Below, piece by piece: positions 17,363 to 26,453 of a stretch of 64,000 bases of DNA. Every line of letters starts with the position of its first letter. Positions within the stretch are counted from its first letter, which is position 1. Under the pieces are notes generated by a model. It saw nothing but the letters and a program-made list of their open reading frames with translations. It made no database searches and had not been told where the DNA came from. This DNA is from Micromonospora vinacea. Its GTDB lineage: Bacteria > Actinomycetota > Actinomycetes > Mycobacteriales > Micromonosporaceae. The stretch is from NCBI RefSeq assembly GCF_015751785.1, contig NZ_JADOTY010000001.1:7068001-7132000 (forward strand). The letters are read 5' to 3'. The position numbers and the translations under genes were made by a program.

Positions 17363-18021
17363 TCCGGGTGCTGATCGCCGACGACCAGGCGATGGTCCGG
17401 CAGGGTTTCGGCGCGTTGCTCGCCGCCCAACCGGACCTGCTGGTGGTGGGTGACGCCGCCGACGGGGCGCAGGCGGTGGCCGCCGCCCGCCACCTCGACC
17501 CGGACGTGGTGCTGATGGACGTGCGGATGCCGGTCATGGACGGGCTGGAGGCCACCCGCAAGCTGCTCGGTGACCGGTCGGCGCAGCGACCCCGGGTGCT
17601 CATCCTCACCACCTTCGACCTGGACGACTACGTGTACGAGGCGCTGCGCGCCGGGGCCAGCGGGTTCCTGCTCAAGGACGCCCCGGCGGCCGATCTGGTG
17701 CAGGCGGTGCGGGTGGTGGCGGCCGGGGACGCGCTGCTCGCCCCGGGGGTCACCCGCCGGCTGATCGCCGAGTTCGCGGCCCGTCCGGACCGCCGCCGCC
17801 CGCGCCCCACCGACCTGGCCGGGCTCACCCCCCGCGAGACCGAGGTGCTGCGGTTGATCGCCCGGGGCCGCAACAACGCGGAGATCGCGGGTGACCTGGT
17901 GGTGGCCGAGCAGACAGTGAAGACGCACGTGGGGCGGATCCTGGCCAAGCTGGGTCTGCGCGACCGGGCCCAGGCAGTGGTGCTGGCGTACGAGACGGGT
18001 CTGGTGGCCGCCGGCGAGTAG
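17359..18021 (+). CDS. LuxR-family response regulator
   Basis: A 220-residue NarL-type regulator. The receiver domain (1-120) has the acidic pair DD at 8-9, the phosphorylated Asp at 54 (VLMDVRMP), Thr in LILTTFD and Lys in FLLKDA. The C-terminal LuxR helix-turn-helix (about 153-212) starts LTPRETEVLRLIARG and includes VVAEQTVKTHVGRIL. Translationally coupled to the upstream kinase. Targets are unknown, though the hydrolase and acyltransferase genes follow in the same direction. Confidence 0.93.
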   Translation: MIRVLIADDQAMVRQGFGALLAAQPDLLVVGDAADGAQAVAAARHLDPDVVLMDVRMPVMDGLEATRKLLGDRSAQRPRVLILTTFDLDDYVYEALRAGASGFLLKDAPAADLVQAVRVVAAGDALLAPGVTRRLIAEFAARPDRRRPRPTDLAGLTPRETEVLRLIARGRNNAEIAGDLVVAEQTVKTHVGRILAKLGLRDRAQAVVLAYETGLVAAGE

Positions 18022-18086
18022 CCCCGGGGAGCCACCCCGGGAACGGCTCTCCGGGACGACGACCGGGCCGCGCCCCTGGGCGCAAT

Positions 18087-18114
18087 CTCCCTCCGGACGA
18101 CATTCCGGAGGGAG
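18087..18114 (+). promoter_or_regulatory. Perfect hairpin that contains the Shine-Dalgarno of the next gene
   Basis: CTCCCTCCGGA (18087-18097) and TCCGGAGGGAG (18104-18114) form an 11-bp perfect stem with a six-base loop. The right arm is the GGAGGGAG ribosome site for the hydrolase starting at 18121. No T-run follows. It could end the two-component transcript, or it could hide the ribosome site until opened. Confidence 0.6.
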
Positions 18115-18120
18115 AACGTG

Positions 18121-19023
18121 ATGCGACGACGAGGTGCCAGCCGGGTGGCGATGGCCGCGCTGCTCGGCGTGAACCTGGTCCTGCCGACCCGACCCGAGCC
18201 GGCCACGGCGGCGGGGTTCGAGGCGTACCCGGTGATGGCGGCGGCGATGCGCGCGGCCGGCCCCCCGTACGCGGACTGGGCGGCCGACGGACGCCGGTTC
18301 CTGCTGTTCGACGCGCGCGGTGACGGCCGCGCGGTGGAGGTGTTGGGCGACCTCGCCGACGCGGACCGGATCGCGGTGCTGGTGCCGGGGGTCGGCAGCA
18401 CCCTCGCCGACTTCGACAGGGGGTTGGGCGGGGTGGCCCGGCGGGCGCCGGCGGTGCAGGCCGGGCAGCTCTTCCGGGAGCTGCGGGCGACCGACCCGGC
18501 GGCGCGGGTGGCGGTGCTGGCCTGGCTCGGCTACGACCCGCCCGACGGGGTGTTGACCGCCGCCGGTGGCGTCAGCGCCCGGCGCGGCGCGGCCGGGCTG
18601 GCCGCGCTGCTGCGGGAGCTGGCCGGGCGGCGTCCGGCGGCGACGATCACGCTCGTCGGGCACAGCTACGGGGCGCTGGTGGTGTCGCTGGCGGCGGCGG
18701 ACGCACCGTCCCAGGTCACCGACGTGGTCAGCCTCGGCGGCGTCGGTGCCGGGGTGCAGCGCGCCGACGACCTGCCCGGCGTGCGGCGGTTCTGGGCGGC
18801 CGAGGCGCCGACCGACTGGATCCGTCGGGTACCGCCGGTGCGGCTGCCCGGCCTGGGCTTCGGCCGGCGACCGGGCGACCGGGCTTTCGGCGCCCGACCC
18901 CTGCCGGTGGGTGGGGTGGCGGGGCACGACGGTTACCTCGCGTCGGGCAGCGCCGCGCTGGTAGCGGTGGCAGCGGTGGTGCTGGGCGGCATCGACGCCG
19001 CCCGGATCGGGGACGTCCGGTGA
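18121..19023 (+). CDS. Secreted alpha/beta hydrolase (DUF1023-like)
   Basis: A 300-residue protein with an N-terminal signal peptide (MRRRGASRVAMAALLGVNLV, cleavage near ATAA-GF at about 30). The nucleophile elbow is GHSYG with Ser near 182, in the setting ITLVGHSYGALVV; the earlier IAVLVPGVGSTLADFDR and YDPPDG segments and the late GHDGYL histidine are typical of the DUF1023 group. Probably a lipase or esterase acting outside the membrane. The ATG at 18121 is preferred to GTG 18118 by spacing from GGAGGGAG. Its stop overlaps the acyltransferase start. Confidence 0.83.
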   Translation: MRRRGASRVAMAALLGVNLVLPTRPEPATAAGFEAYPVMAAAMRAAGPPYADWAADGRRFLLFDARGDGRAVEVLGDLADADRIAVLVPGVGSTLADFDRGLGGVARRAPAVQAGQLFRELRATDPAARVAVLAWLGYDPPDGVLTAAGGVSARRGAAGLAALLRELAGRRPAATITLVGHSYGALVVSLAAADAPSQVTDVVSLGGVGAGVQRADDLPGVRRFWAAEAPTDWIRRVPPVRLPGLGFGRRPGDRAFGARPLPVGGVAGHDGYLASGSAALVAVAAVVLGGIDAARIGDVR

Positions 19024-20285
19024 GCCGGGACCGTGCGATCGACGCGTTGCGGGCGTACGCCATCGGCGGTGTGGTGCTGGGGCATTGGCTGGTCACCGGG
19101 TTGGTGCTGGCCGGCGACGGCGGGCTGCACCAGGCCAGTCCGCTGACCGCGCTGCCCGACCTGGCCCCGGTGACCTGGGTGTTGCAGACGCTCGGGCTCT
19201 TCTTCTTCACCGCCGGGTTCGGCTCGACCCGGTCGCTGGCCCGCCACCCGGGCGGTGCGGGCGGTTGGCTGGCTGGGCGGCTGCGCCGGCTGCTGCTGCC
19301 CACTGTGGCGCTGCTCGGTGTGGGGGCCGCCGTGCTGCTCGCCGCCACAGTCGTCGGCACCTCGGACGACACGCTCGCCGTCGCGCTGCGCCTCGCGGTC
19401 AGCCCGTTGTGGTTCCTGCTACCGCTGGTGGTCCTGGTCGCGCTGACCGGCCCGTTGCGTGTCGCCGTACGCCGGTGGGGGGTGGCGCGGTGCGGGACAC
19501 CGGCGGTGGCCGTGGTGGCCGCGGCCGACCTGGCCGTCCGGCTGTTGCCGGCCGGCACCGACCTGCCCCCGGTCACCGTGCTGGCGGCCTGGTCGGTGCC
19601 GTACCTGCTGGGCGTGGCGCACGCCGACGGGCGGCTGAACGGCCGGCGGGCGGGCGGCACGGTGGCGGCCGGTGGGGCGGTCGCGCTGGCGGCGCTGCTG
19701 GCGCTCGGCTACCCGGTGAGCGCGGTCGGCGTGCCCGGGGCCGGGGTGTCCAACCTGAACCCGCCGTCGCTGCTGGTCGTGGCGCTGGCGGTCGCCCAGG
19801 TCGGGCTGGGGCTGCTCGCCCGGCCGGCGCTGCACCGGTTGCTGACCCGGCCGCTGGCAAGCCGGGCGGTGAGCGCCGTGAACCGGTCCGCGGTGCGGAT
19901 CTACCTGTGGCACCAACCGGTACTGGTGGCGGTGACAGCGCTCACCGCCCGCACCGGGCTGGCAGTGCCCGGTCTGCACACCGTCCCGGACGACCCGGGG
20001 TGGGTGCTGGCGCGCTGCTGCTGGCTGCCGTTGTTCGCCGTGGTGCTGGTCACTGTCGTGCGAGTGGGTCAGCCGGTGTCGTTTCGCCGAGGCGTATTCG
20101 CTGGTGGCGAAGGGCGTCGCCAACCGGGCGGTGGAGGGTTCGCCGGCCGGTCGGCCGAGTGCGTTCCGTCGGCACCGCAGGTGTACGATCATCGACGTTC
20201 CGGCCCGCCCGACTTGCAGGAGGTGATCGCTGTGCGAGATAGCGATCCTCCCAGTCGTGGCCGGGCCGATGGTCAGTCCCGCTGA
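19020..20285 (+). CDS. Membrane acyltransferase (acyltransferase-3 family)
   Basis: A 421-residue multi-pass protein. The start, RDRAIDALRAYAIGGVVLGHWLV, holds the family's Arg and active-site His in the first membrane helix; about ten hydrophobic segments follow to residue 350. The last 70 residues are polar and disordered-looking (FRRGVFAGGEGRRQPGGGG), and may be cytoplasmic. Such enzymes O-acylate cell-surface glycans, lipids or secondary metabolites. The GTG start overlaps the hydrolase stop (GTGA), so the two are coupled. The acceptor is unknown. Confidence 0.82.
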   Translation: MSRDRAIDALRAYAIGGVVLGHWLVTGLVLAGDGGLHQASPLTALPDLAPVTWVLQTLGLFFFTAGFGSTRSLARHPGGAGGWLAGRLRRLLLPTVALLGVGAAVLLAATVVGTSDDTLAVALRLAVSPLWFLLPLVVLVALTGPLRVAVRRWGVARCGTPAVAVVAAADLAVRLLPAGTDLPPVTVLAAWSVPYLLGVAHADGRLNGRRAGGTVAAGGAVALAALLALGYPVSAVGVPGAGVSNLNPPSLLVVALAVAQVGLGLLARPALHRLLTRPLASRAVSAVNRSAVRIYLWHQPVLVAVTALTARTGLAVPGLHTVPDDPGWVLARCCWLPLFAVVLVTVVRVGQPVSFRRGVFAGGEGRRQPGGGGFAGRSAECVPSAPQVYDHRRSGPPDLQEVIAVRDSDPPSRGRADGQSR

Positions 20286-20476
20286 GCCACGACTCAGTCT
20301 GGTGAGCTGACCCCGCTCCGCTCCCCACCACGTCGGCAGCTGCCGAGGTGAGTGTGCCGCGCCGCCCGATTCCGGGCGGTCGCCGGGAGCCGCCCGGTCA
20401 CGACTTCGTGTGTGCGTCCCCACCCCCTGCGGTCCGCCCCCGCACGCGGACCGTCCAGCCGCCACCCGGAGCCGTC

Positions 20477-20563
20477 ATGAGCCGCTACGTCGCCCCGCTG
20501 GGCTTCACCCTCGCCGCCGTCTGGGTGGCCATCGTCTTCGTGCTCGCCGGCGGCGGTCACTGA
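20477..20563 (+). CDS. Small single-pass membrane peptide (28 residues)
   Basis: ATG at 20477 follows GGAG by five bases and reads 28 codons to TGA. The product is almost entirely one hydrophobic helix (YVAPLGFTLAAVWVAIVFVLAGGG) with a short basic head. The clean ribosome site and hydrophobic content support a real small gene. The 190 bases before it hold no other gene I can support. Confidence 0.5.
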   Translation: MSRYVAPLGFTLAAVWVAIVFVLAGGGH

Positions 20564-20581
20564 CCGCCGCCGGCGCACCGG

Positions 20582-21532
20582 CTACAGCATCCGGGACGAC
20601 CAGAGCAGACTGAACGCGCCCGCGCAGAGCGCCAGCAGCAACGCCACCCCGGCGTACCACTGGGTCACCTCACGCGGCTCGGTGCGGAACCCGATCGAGC
20701 TGCCCATGTCCTGGTAGACCTGCTTCAGTTCGCTCACCGAAGCCGCCTCGTAGTAGTAACCCTCGGTGGTCTCGGCCAGCTCGGCGAGGGCCAACCGGTC
20801 CACCGGCACCCGCTGCAACTGCCCGCCGATGTCGACCTGGCCGGTGTCGGTGCCGAAGGCGATGGTGGAGACCGGAACGTTGGCCGCCTGCGCGGCCGCC
20901 GCCGCCTCCTCCACCGCCCGACCCGAGGTCCGGAAACCGTCGGAGAGCAGCACGATCCGGGCCGGCGGAATACCCGCCGCGCCGTCGGCCGGCACCGACC
21001 GGATCGCCTCCAGACAGGTGAACACCGCCTCACCGGTCGCTGTCGCCTCGGCCAGCACCAGCCCGTCGACGGCGCTGGTCACCGCGTCCCGGTCCTTGCC
21101 CGGTGGCACCAGCACGTTGGCCGCCTTGGCGAACGACACGAGGCCCAGGTTGTAGCTCTCCGGCAGCTCACTGACGAACTGCTTGGCCGCCTCCTGGGCC
21201 GCCTCCAGCCGGTTCGGCGCCACGTCGTCGGCCTGCATCGACAACGACACGTCGATGGCGAGCATCACCGTCGCCCGTTCCAGCGGCTCCTTGGTGTCCA
21301 CCGCCGGACGGGCCAGCGCGGTGGCCAGCACCAGCAGGCAGAGCAGGAACGCGGTCGCCGGGACGTGCCGACGCCAGCCCAGGCCCTTCGGCGCGACCGT
21401 ACGCAGCAGGTCCACATTGGTGAACCGCATCGCGTACGCCCTGCGGTGCAACTGCCGCCAGACGTAGAACGCGGCGAGGGCGAACACCGGCAGCACGGCC
21501 AGCAGCCACCACGGTTGCAGAAAACGGATCAT
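20582..21532 (-). CDS. BatA-like membrane protein with von Willebrand A domain
   Basis: A 316-residue Bat-type protein: two N-terminal membrane helices (about 9-25 and 58-75), a VWA domain (about 88-265) with the metal site DVSLSM and later TGEAVF and LLSDG, and a C-terminal helix (about 290-312). It probably presents a metal-dependent adhesion domain at the membrane in complex with the MoxR ATPase and DUF58 protein encoded upstream. Its ATG overlaps the DUF58 stop by four bases. The operon resembles the MoxR/Bat units linked to envelope stress or metal-enzyme maturation. Confidence 0.88.
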   Translation of the reverse strand: MIRFLQPWWLLAVLPVFALAAFYVWRQLHRRAYAMRFTNVDLLRTVAPKGLGWRRHVPATAFLLCLLVLATALARPAVDTKEPLERATVMLAIDVSLSMQADDVAPNRLEAAQEAAKQFVSELPESYNLGLVSFAKAANVLVPPGKDRDAVTSAVDGLVLAEATATGEAVFTCLEAIRSVPADGAAGIPPARIVLLSDGFRTSGRAVEEAAAAAQAANVPVSTIAFGTDTGQVDIGGQLQRVPVDRLALAELAETTEGYYYEAASVSELKQVYQDMGSSIGFRTEPREVTQWYAGVALLLALCAGAFSLLWSSRML

Positions 21533-22512
21533 CGTGTCGTCCCCCGGGTACGCGCGTGCCGCTGCGCGGCCACGAATCGCACCATGTCCAGCAGCCAGTC
21601 TCGGTCGGTACGAAGACGCAGGTGGGCAGCGCCGGCGCCGCGCAGGGCGGCGGCGATCGTGGCCCGTTGGGCGGTGGCGGCCTCGGCGTAGCGCTGCCGC
21701 AGCCGCGGGTCGGCGGTCTGCACCTCGTGCAGTTCACCGCTCTCCGGGTCGACCACCGGCAGCACGCCCACGTCGGGCAGTTCCAGCTCACGCGGGTCGA
21801 CCACCTCGATGGCCAGCACGTCGTGGCGGACGCGCAGCTTGCGCATCGGCCGCGCCCACTGCTCGGCCGGCGCGAGGAAGTCCGAGACCACCACGGCCAC
21901 CCCGCGACGGCGGGGCGGCCGGTTGAGCATCTCGATCAGGGCGCCCAGATCACCACGGCCGGGCTGGATGGCGGTGCCGGCGACGGCACGCAGCAGGCCC
22001 TGCGCCTCCTTGCGGCCGGAGCGGGCCGGCAGCCGGGTGAGCACCCCGGGCCCGGCCGGTGGTGGTCCGCCCCGCCAGCGTCGGGCCGGCGCGGACGCCC
22101 CGCCCCCGGTGCCGATCACGGCGCCGATCCGGTTACCCCCGCGCACTGTCAGGTGGGTGATGGCGGCCGCGGCGGCCACCACGACCTCCCGCTTGAGCCA
22201 CTGACCGGTGCCGAAGTCGAGGCTGGCGGAGAGGTCCAGCGCGAGCCAGGTCTCCAACTCCCGGTCGGCGACCGTACGCCGCACGTGCGGTGTGGTGGTC
22301 CGCGCCGTGACCGGCCAGTCCATCCGGCGCACGTCGTCGCCGGGGCGGTACTCCCGGGACTCTCCCGCCTCACTGCCCGGTCCGGGCAGCAGGCCGGCGT
22401 AGTCGCCCTGGAGCAGACCGTCGAGCTTGCGGGTGACGAGCAACTGAAGCCGGGACAGCACTGCCTCACTGCGGTCGGCGAGGGGAGCCGGACGAGGGGT
22501 GGGTGAGGTCAC
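21529..22512 (-). CDS. DUF58 domain protein
   Basis: A 327-residue partner of the MoxR-VWA system. The DUF58 core has the signature GEGRE-like REYRPGDDVRRMDWPVTART (about 54-75), followed by a VWA-like fold (TWLALDLSASLDFG, VVVSDFL). It is cytoplasmic or membrane-peripheral. Four-base overlaps with moxR upstream and the VWA gene downstream show tight coupling. Biochemical function is not established for the family. Confidence 0.88.
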   Translation of the reverse strand: MTSPTPRPAPLADRSEAVLSRLQLLVTRKLDGLLQGDYAGLLPGPGSEAGESREYRPGDDVRRMDWPVTARTTTPHVRRTVADRELETWLALDLSASLDFGTGQWLKREVVVAAAAAITHLTVRGGNRIGAVIGTGGGASAPARRWRGGPPPAGPGVLTRLPARSGRKEAQGLLRAVAGTAIQPGRGDLGALIEMLNRPPRRRGVAVVVSDFLAPAEQWARPMRKLRVRHDVLAIEVVDPRELELPDVGVLPVVDPESGELHEVQTADPRLRQRYAEAATAQRATIAAALRGAGAAHLRLRTDRDWLLDMVRFVAAQRHARTRGTTR

Positions 22513-23606
22513 GGCCGCTGCCCGGGCCAGCCAGCGCCCGGCGGCGGCGCGATCGACGGCGGCGTGGCCTGCTGCCGGGGAGCGACCGCCGGGAGCGGGA
22601 TCGTCGACATCACCCGCTGCACGATGTGGTCGGCGGGCACGTCGTCGGCGAGCGCGTCGTAGCTGAGCACCAACCGGTGCCGCAGGATGTCCGGCGCGAT
22701 GTCCTGCACGTCCTGCGGCAGCGCGTAGTCACGCCCGCGCAGCAGCGCCAACGCGCGGGTGGCCCGGACCAGGCCCAGCGACGCGCGTGGGCTGGCACCG
22801 TACTGGATCAGTTGCGCGACGTCGGGCATGCCGTGCTCGGCCGGAGCGCGGGTGGCCAGCACCAACCGGACCGCGTAGTCGACAAGGGCGTTGTGGACGA
22901 AGACCTGGTCCGCCTTGCGTTGCAGGGCGATCAGCTCCGGGGTGTCGAACACCGCTGTCGGCTCGGGCGCGGCCACGCCCATCCGGTAGACGATCTCCCG
23001 CTCCTCCGCGTCGGTCGGGTAGCCCACCACGATCTTCATGAGGAACCGGTCCCGCTGCGCCTCGGGCAGCGGGTAGACGCCCTCCTGCTCGATCGGGTTC
23101 TGGGTGGCCATCACCAGGAACGGGTCGGGCACCCGGTGGCTCTCCCCACCGATGGACACCTGCCGCTCGCTCATGACCTCCAGCAGCGCGGACTGCACCT
23201 TCGCCGGCGCCCGGTTGATCTCGTCGGCGAGCAGGAAGTTGACGAAGACCGGCCCGAGCTCGACGTCGAACTTCTCACTGGACTGCCGGTAGATCCGGGT
23301 GCCCATGATGTCGGCGGGCACCAGGTCCGGGGTGAACTGCACCCGGGCGAAGGACCCGCCGACGACCTTGGCGAGGGTCTCCACCGCCAGGGTCTTGGCC
23401 ACCCCGGGCACGCCTTCGAGCAGGCAGTGGCCGCGGGCGAGCAGCGCGACGAACATCCGCTCCACCATCCGGTCCTGCCCGACGATCACACGTTTGATCT
23501 CGAACAGGCCCTTTTCCAACAGGGTGGCGTCCTGCGCCGGTGTGGTCACCGGCGCAGGTGCCGCTCCGTTCGGCGTCGGGGCGTCGGGCATGGTCGGCTG
23601 GGCCAC
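22509..23606 (-). CDS. MoxR-family AAA+ ATPase
   Basis: A 365-residue AAA+ protein thought to remodel or load metal enzymes or VWA proteins. It has Walker A GVPGVAKT, Walker B FLLADEINR, sensor 1 in VMATQNPIEQ and the YPLPEAQRDRF arginine-finger region, then the lid domain. The first 22 residues are Pro/Ala-rich. The GTG start at 23606 has GGAGGA five bases upstream; the ATG at 23591 is a less well placed alternative. First gene of the MoxR-DUF58-VWA operon. Confidence 0.92.
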   Translation of the reverse strand: MAQPTMPDAPTPNGAAPAPVTTPAQDATLLEKGLFEIKRVIVGQDRMVERMFVALLARGHCLLEGVPGVAKTLAVETLAKVVGGSFARVQFTPDLVPADIMGTRIYRQSSEKFDVELGPVFVNFLLADEINRAPAKVQSALLEVMSERQVSIGGESHRVPDPFLVMATQNPIEQEGVYPLPEAQRDRFLMKIVVGYPTDAEEREIVYRMGVAAPEPTAVFDTPELIALQRKADQVFVHNALVDYAVRLVLATRAPAEHGMPDVAQLIQYGASPRASLGLVRATRALALLRGRDYALPQDVQDIAPDILRHRLVLSYDALADDVPADHIVQRVMSTIPLPAVAPRQQATPPSIAPPPGAGWPGQRP

Positions 23607-23847
23607 CGGTCCTCCACAGCGTTTGTCGGTCGTCGCGGCTCGTGCGGTATCAAGACTCGCACGCCTTGCTGAGTGTGGAGGTGGGGAGAAGCCGATTTTG
23701 GTCGCGCCGTCCCCAGCAGCCGAATCGCGCATCTCGGGTGTGCGCGGACCGGCCCGTCGCGTGTACGATTCACCCCGTCGCCGGGCGGCTCCCCCCGTGG
23801 TCGCCCGGCGCTCAACCTCTCCGTCCCGCCGCCCTAGACTGGCCGGG

Positions 23848-24078
23848 ATGAGCATCCCCTCCCCCGCCGACGAGGCCCTGGTCTGTTCGGCCCGGGGCTG
23901 CCGGTCCACCGCCGTCTGGGCGCTGGAGTGGAACAATCCCCGTCTGCACGACGCCGATCGGCGCAAGACCTGGTTGGCCTGCGCCGACCATCGGGGCAGC
24001 CTCGGTGACTTCCTCGACGCTCGGGGCTTCCTGCGTGCCGTCACTCCGGTGCCCGGATCGCCTACGCTCGACGTGTGA
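23848..24078 (+). CDS. Small Cys/His protein, possible zinc-binding
   Basis: A 76-residue protein with Cys13, Cys18, Cys45 and His48 (CSARGC ... CADH), a spacing that could bind one zinc ion. The rest is polar with a conserved-looking ALEWNNPRLHDADRRKTW segment. I do not know its function. ATG at 23848; a CTAGACT element eight bases upstream could be a -10 for a leaderless message. The stop overlaps the next gene's GTG (GTGA), so it is coupled to the PH-domain protein. Confidence 0.68.
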   Translation: MSIPSPADEALVCSARGCRSTAVWALEWNNPRLHDADRRKTWLACADHRGSLGDFLDARGFLRAVTPVPGSPTLDV

Positions 24079-24854
24079 GCGGCGACCCTCCGGCTTCCCC
24101 CGGCCCCATCTCCCCGTCCTGGCCGCCCACCCCGGCCGCCGCACCGCCCGGCGTGGAGCCGCCGCCCGGCGCGTTCCCAGCGCCCGGCACCCTCGGCCCG
24201 GAGCCTGCCGCGCCGGACGTCTCGACGCCCGCCCCGCTGCCACCGGGCGCACTGCCACCCGGTCACCGGCCGGCACCCGCCGCCGACCAGCGCGCGCCCG
24301 ACCTGCCGTTCCCGGGCCTCCTGCCGCCCGAGCCCGGCGCGCTGTCGACGGCCGCGCCGGGTGGCCGAGGCCCGCTGGAGCCCTGGCCGGACACTGTCAA
24401 CTGGCAGCCGATCTCCACCGACCTGATCTGGGTGGAGCTGATCCGGCTGGCGATCGTGGTCGCCATCGGCCTGGTGGTGACGGCGGTCGGCTGGGCGTTC
24501 AGCGGCCACTGGCTGTTCGGGCTCGCCGTCGCCCTCGTGCTGGTGTTCGGGGTGTGGCGGGCCATCGCGATCGTCCGCGCGGTCCGGGCCTGGGGGTACG
24601 CCGAGCGGGAGAACGACCTGCTGGTCCGGCACGGGCTGCTGGTCCGCCGGCTCTCCATCGTGCCGTACTCGCGGATGCAGTTCGTCGACGTGAGCGCCGG
24701 GCCGTTGGAGCGGGCGTTCGACCTGGCCACCGTGCAGTTGCACACCGCGGCGGCGGCGAGCGACGCCCGGGTGCCCGGGCTGCGGCCGGCGGAGGCGTCC
24801 CGGCTGCGCGACCGGCTCACCGCGCTCGGCGAGGACCGGGCAGAGGGCCTGTGA
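24075..24854 (+). CDS. Membrane protein with bacterial PH domain (bPH2)
   Basis: A 259-residue protein. Residues 1-105 are Pro/Ala-rich and probably disordered; two membrane helices (about 122-165) follow, then a bPH2 domain (about 175-245) with ENDLLVRHGLLVRRLSIVPYSRMQFVDVSAGPLERAFDLA, the standard YdbS pattern. It pairs with the YdbT-like protein encoded 103 bases downstream. Role unknown; the family sits in the membrane and may bind lipids or partners. Confidence 0.85.
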   Translation: MSGDPPASPGPISPSWPPTPAAAPPGVEPPPGAFPAPGTLGPEPAAPDVSTPAPLPPGALPPGHRPAPAADQRAPDLPFPGLLPPEPGALSTAAPGGRGPLEPWPDTVNWQPISTDLIWVELIRLAIVVAIGLVVTAVGWAFSGHWLFGLAVALVLVFGVWRAIAIVRAVRAWGYAERENDLLVRHGLLVRRLSIVPYSRMQFVDVSAGPLERAFDLATVQLHTAAAASDARVPGLRPAEASRLRDRLTALGEDRAEGL

Positions 24855-24957
24855 GCGCGAGGAGTGAGCCGGGGTTGCGAGCCCCGCAGTCGCGAACGAA
24901 AGGCGACCCTGTGAACACCCCCGCAGGTGACCATCGGCCGCGCCGAGGGCCGCGCCG

Positions 24958-26433
24958 ATGAGCGACGGGCCCGCCGAGCCGAGCACCGTGCCACCCACCG
25001 GCCCGACGCCACCGGGGCCGGTGCTGCCCGCTGGCACGTCAGCCACCGACGCGGCTCCCCCTGGGCCGCCGGGAGCGCCCGCGCCGTGGCCGACACCACC
25101 CGGCGGCGGCGAGGGCGAACCCCGGCAGCGACTGCACCCGCTCAGCCCGGTGCTGCACGGCGCCAAGTCCCTGGTCGTGGTGATCGCCGGGCTGTCCTGG
25201 TCGACGCTGTCCCGGGTGGGCTTCGGCTGGTTCGCCGCCATGGTGGCGGTACTGGCGCTCGGCGCGACAGTGCTGTCGGTGATCAGCTGGTACAACACCG
25301 GCTACCACGTCGTCGGCCGGGAACTACGGGTGTACGAGGGGCTGCTCTGGCGGCGTACCCGGGCCATCCCGTTGGAACGGTTGCAGGCCGTGGAGGTGGT
25401 CCGGCCGCTGCTCGCCCAGCTCACCGGCCTGGCCGAGCTGCGCTTGGAGGTGGTCGGCGGAGGCAAGACCGAGGCGCCACTGGCGTACCTCGGGGTGGCC
25501 GACGCGGCAGTGCTGCGCGAGCGTCTGCTGGCGCTGGCCGGGCGGGTGGCGCAGCTGCCCGCGCCCGGCGACGCGGCCGCCCCGGTGGCCCCGGGTGCGA
25601 CAGCGCCGCCGGCGGCCGTGCCGGGCCGGCCACTGCACGCGGTACGCAACCAGAACCTGCTGATCAGCCAACTCCTCACCCCTCAGGCGTTCCTGCTCCC
25701 GTTCGGTGTGGCCTTCGTCGTGGTGCAGTTCCTCACCGCCGGATCATGGTCGTTCGTCGCTGTGGCGAGCACACTGACCGCGATGGCGGGTGTGCTGCTG
25801 CAACCGATCCGCCGGGTCCTCGACGACTGGAACTTCCGGCTGGCCCGCGACGGCGGCACGCTGCGGGTGCACAACGGCCTGCTGGAGACGCGGGCGCAGA
25901 CCGTGCCGTTGGACCGGGTGCAGACCGTGCGGGCCACCTGGCCGCTGCTGTGGCGGATGAAGGGCTGGCTGCGGCTGCGGCTGGAGGTGGCCGGTTACTC
26001 CGTCGCGGAGGCCGACGACCGCAACCGGCCCGACCGGTTGCTGCCGGTCGGCGACCTGCCGACGGCGACGATGATCGTCGCCGAGGTGCTTCCCGGGGTA
26101 CGCCTCGACGTGCTCACGCTGAGCCCACCTCCGCGCCGGACCCGTTGGCTGCACCCACTGGGCCGCGCCGCGTTCGGCGCCGGGCTGTTCGAGGAGGTCT
26201 TCGCCACCCGGTCCGGGCGGCTCACCCGGCAGCTGGTGATCGTGCCGTACGCCCGGATCCAGAGCGTGCGAGTGGTCCAGGGGCCCCTCCAGCGCCGGCT
26301 GGGGTTGGCCTCCGTACACGCGGACACCGCGGGCGGCTCCGGCGCCACCGCCCAGGACCGCGACCTGGCAGAGGCCTGGGCCCTGGCGGCCGATCTGACC
26401 ACGAGAGCCCACCAGGCCCGCACCCAACCCTGA
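24958..26433 (+). CDS. YdbT-like membrane protein with repeated PH domains
   Basis: A 491-residue protein. After a Pro-rich tail (1-65) come two pairs of membrane helices (about 75-115 and 240-280), each followed by a bPH2 domain (LRVYEGLLWRRTRAIPLERLQAVEVVRPLL and LRVHNGLLETRAQTVPLDRVQTVRATWPLL), and a third near the end (RLTRQLVIVPYARIQSVRVVQGPLQRRLGLASVH). The ATG at 24958 is the first reasonable start. It is the larger member of the YdbS/YdbT pair with the gene before it. Confidence 0.87.
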   Translation: MSDGPAEPSTVPPTGPTPPGPVLPAGTSATDAAPPGPPGAPAPWPTPPGGGEGEPRQRLHPLSPVLHGAKSLVVVIAGLSWSTLSRVGFGWFAAMVAVLALGATVLSVISWYNTGYHVVGRELRVYEGLLWRRTRAIPLERLQAVEVVRPLLAQLTGLAELRLEVVGGGKTEAPLAYLGVADAAVLRERLLALAGRVAQLPAPGDAAAPVAPGATAPPAAVPGRPLHAVRNQNLLISQLLTPQAFLLPFGVAFVVVQFLTAGSWSFVAVASTLTAMAGVLLQPIRRVLDDWNFRLARDGGTLRVHNGLLETRAQTVPLDRVQTVRATWPLLWRMKGWLRLRLEVAGYSVAEADDRNRPDRLLPVGDLPTATMIVAEVLPGVRLDVLTLSPPPRRTRWLHPLGRAAFGAGLFEEVFATRSGRLTRQLVIVPYARIQSVRVVQGPLQRRLGLASVHADTAGGSGATAQDRDLAEAWALAADLTTRAHQARTQP

Positions 26434-26453
26434 CCCGCCCCGGTCCACGTCGT

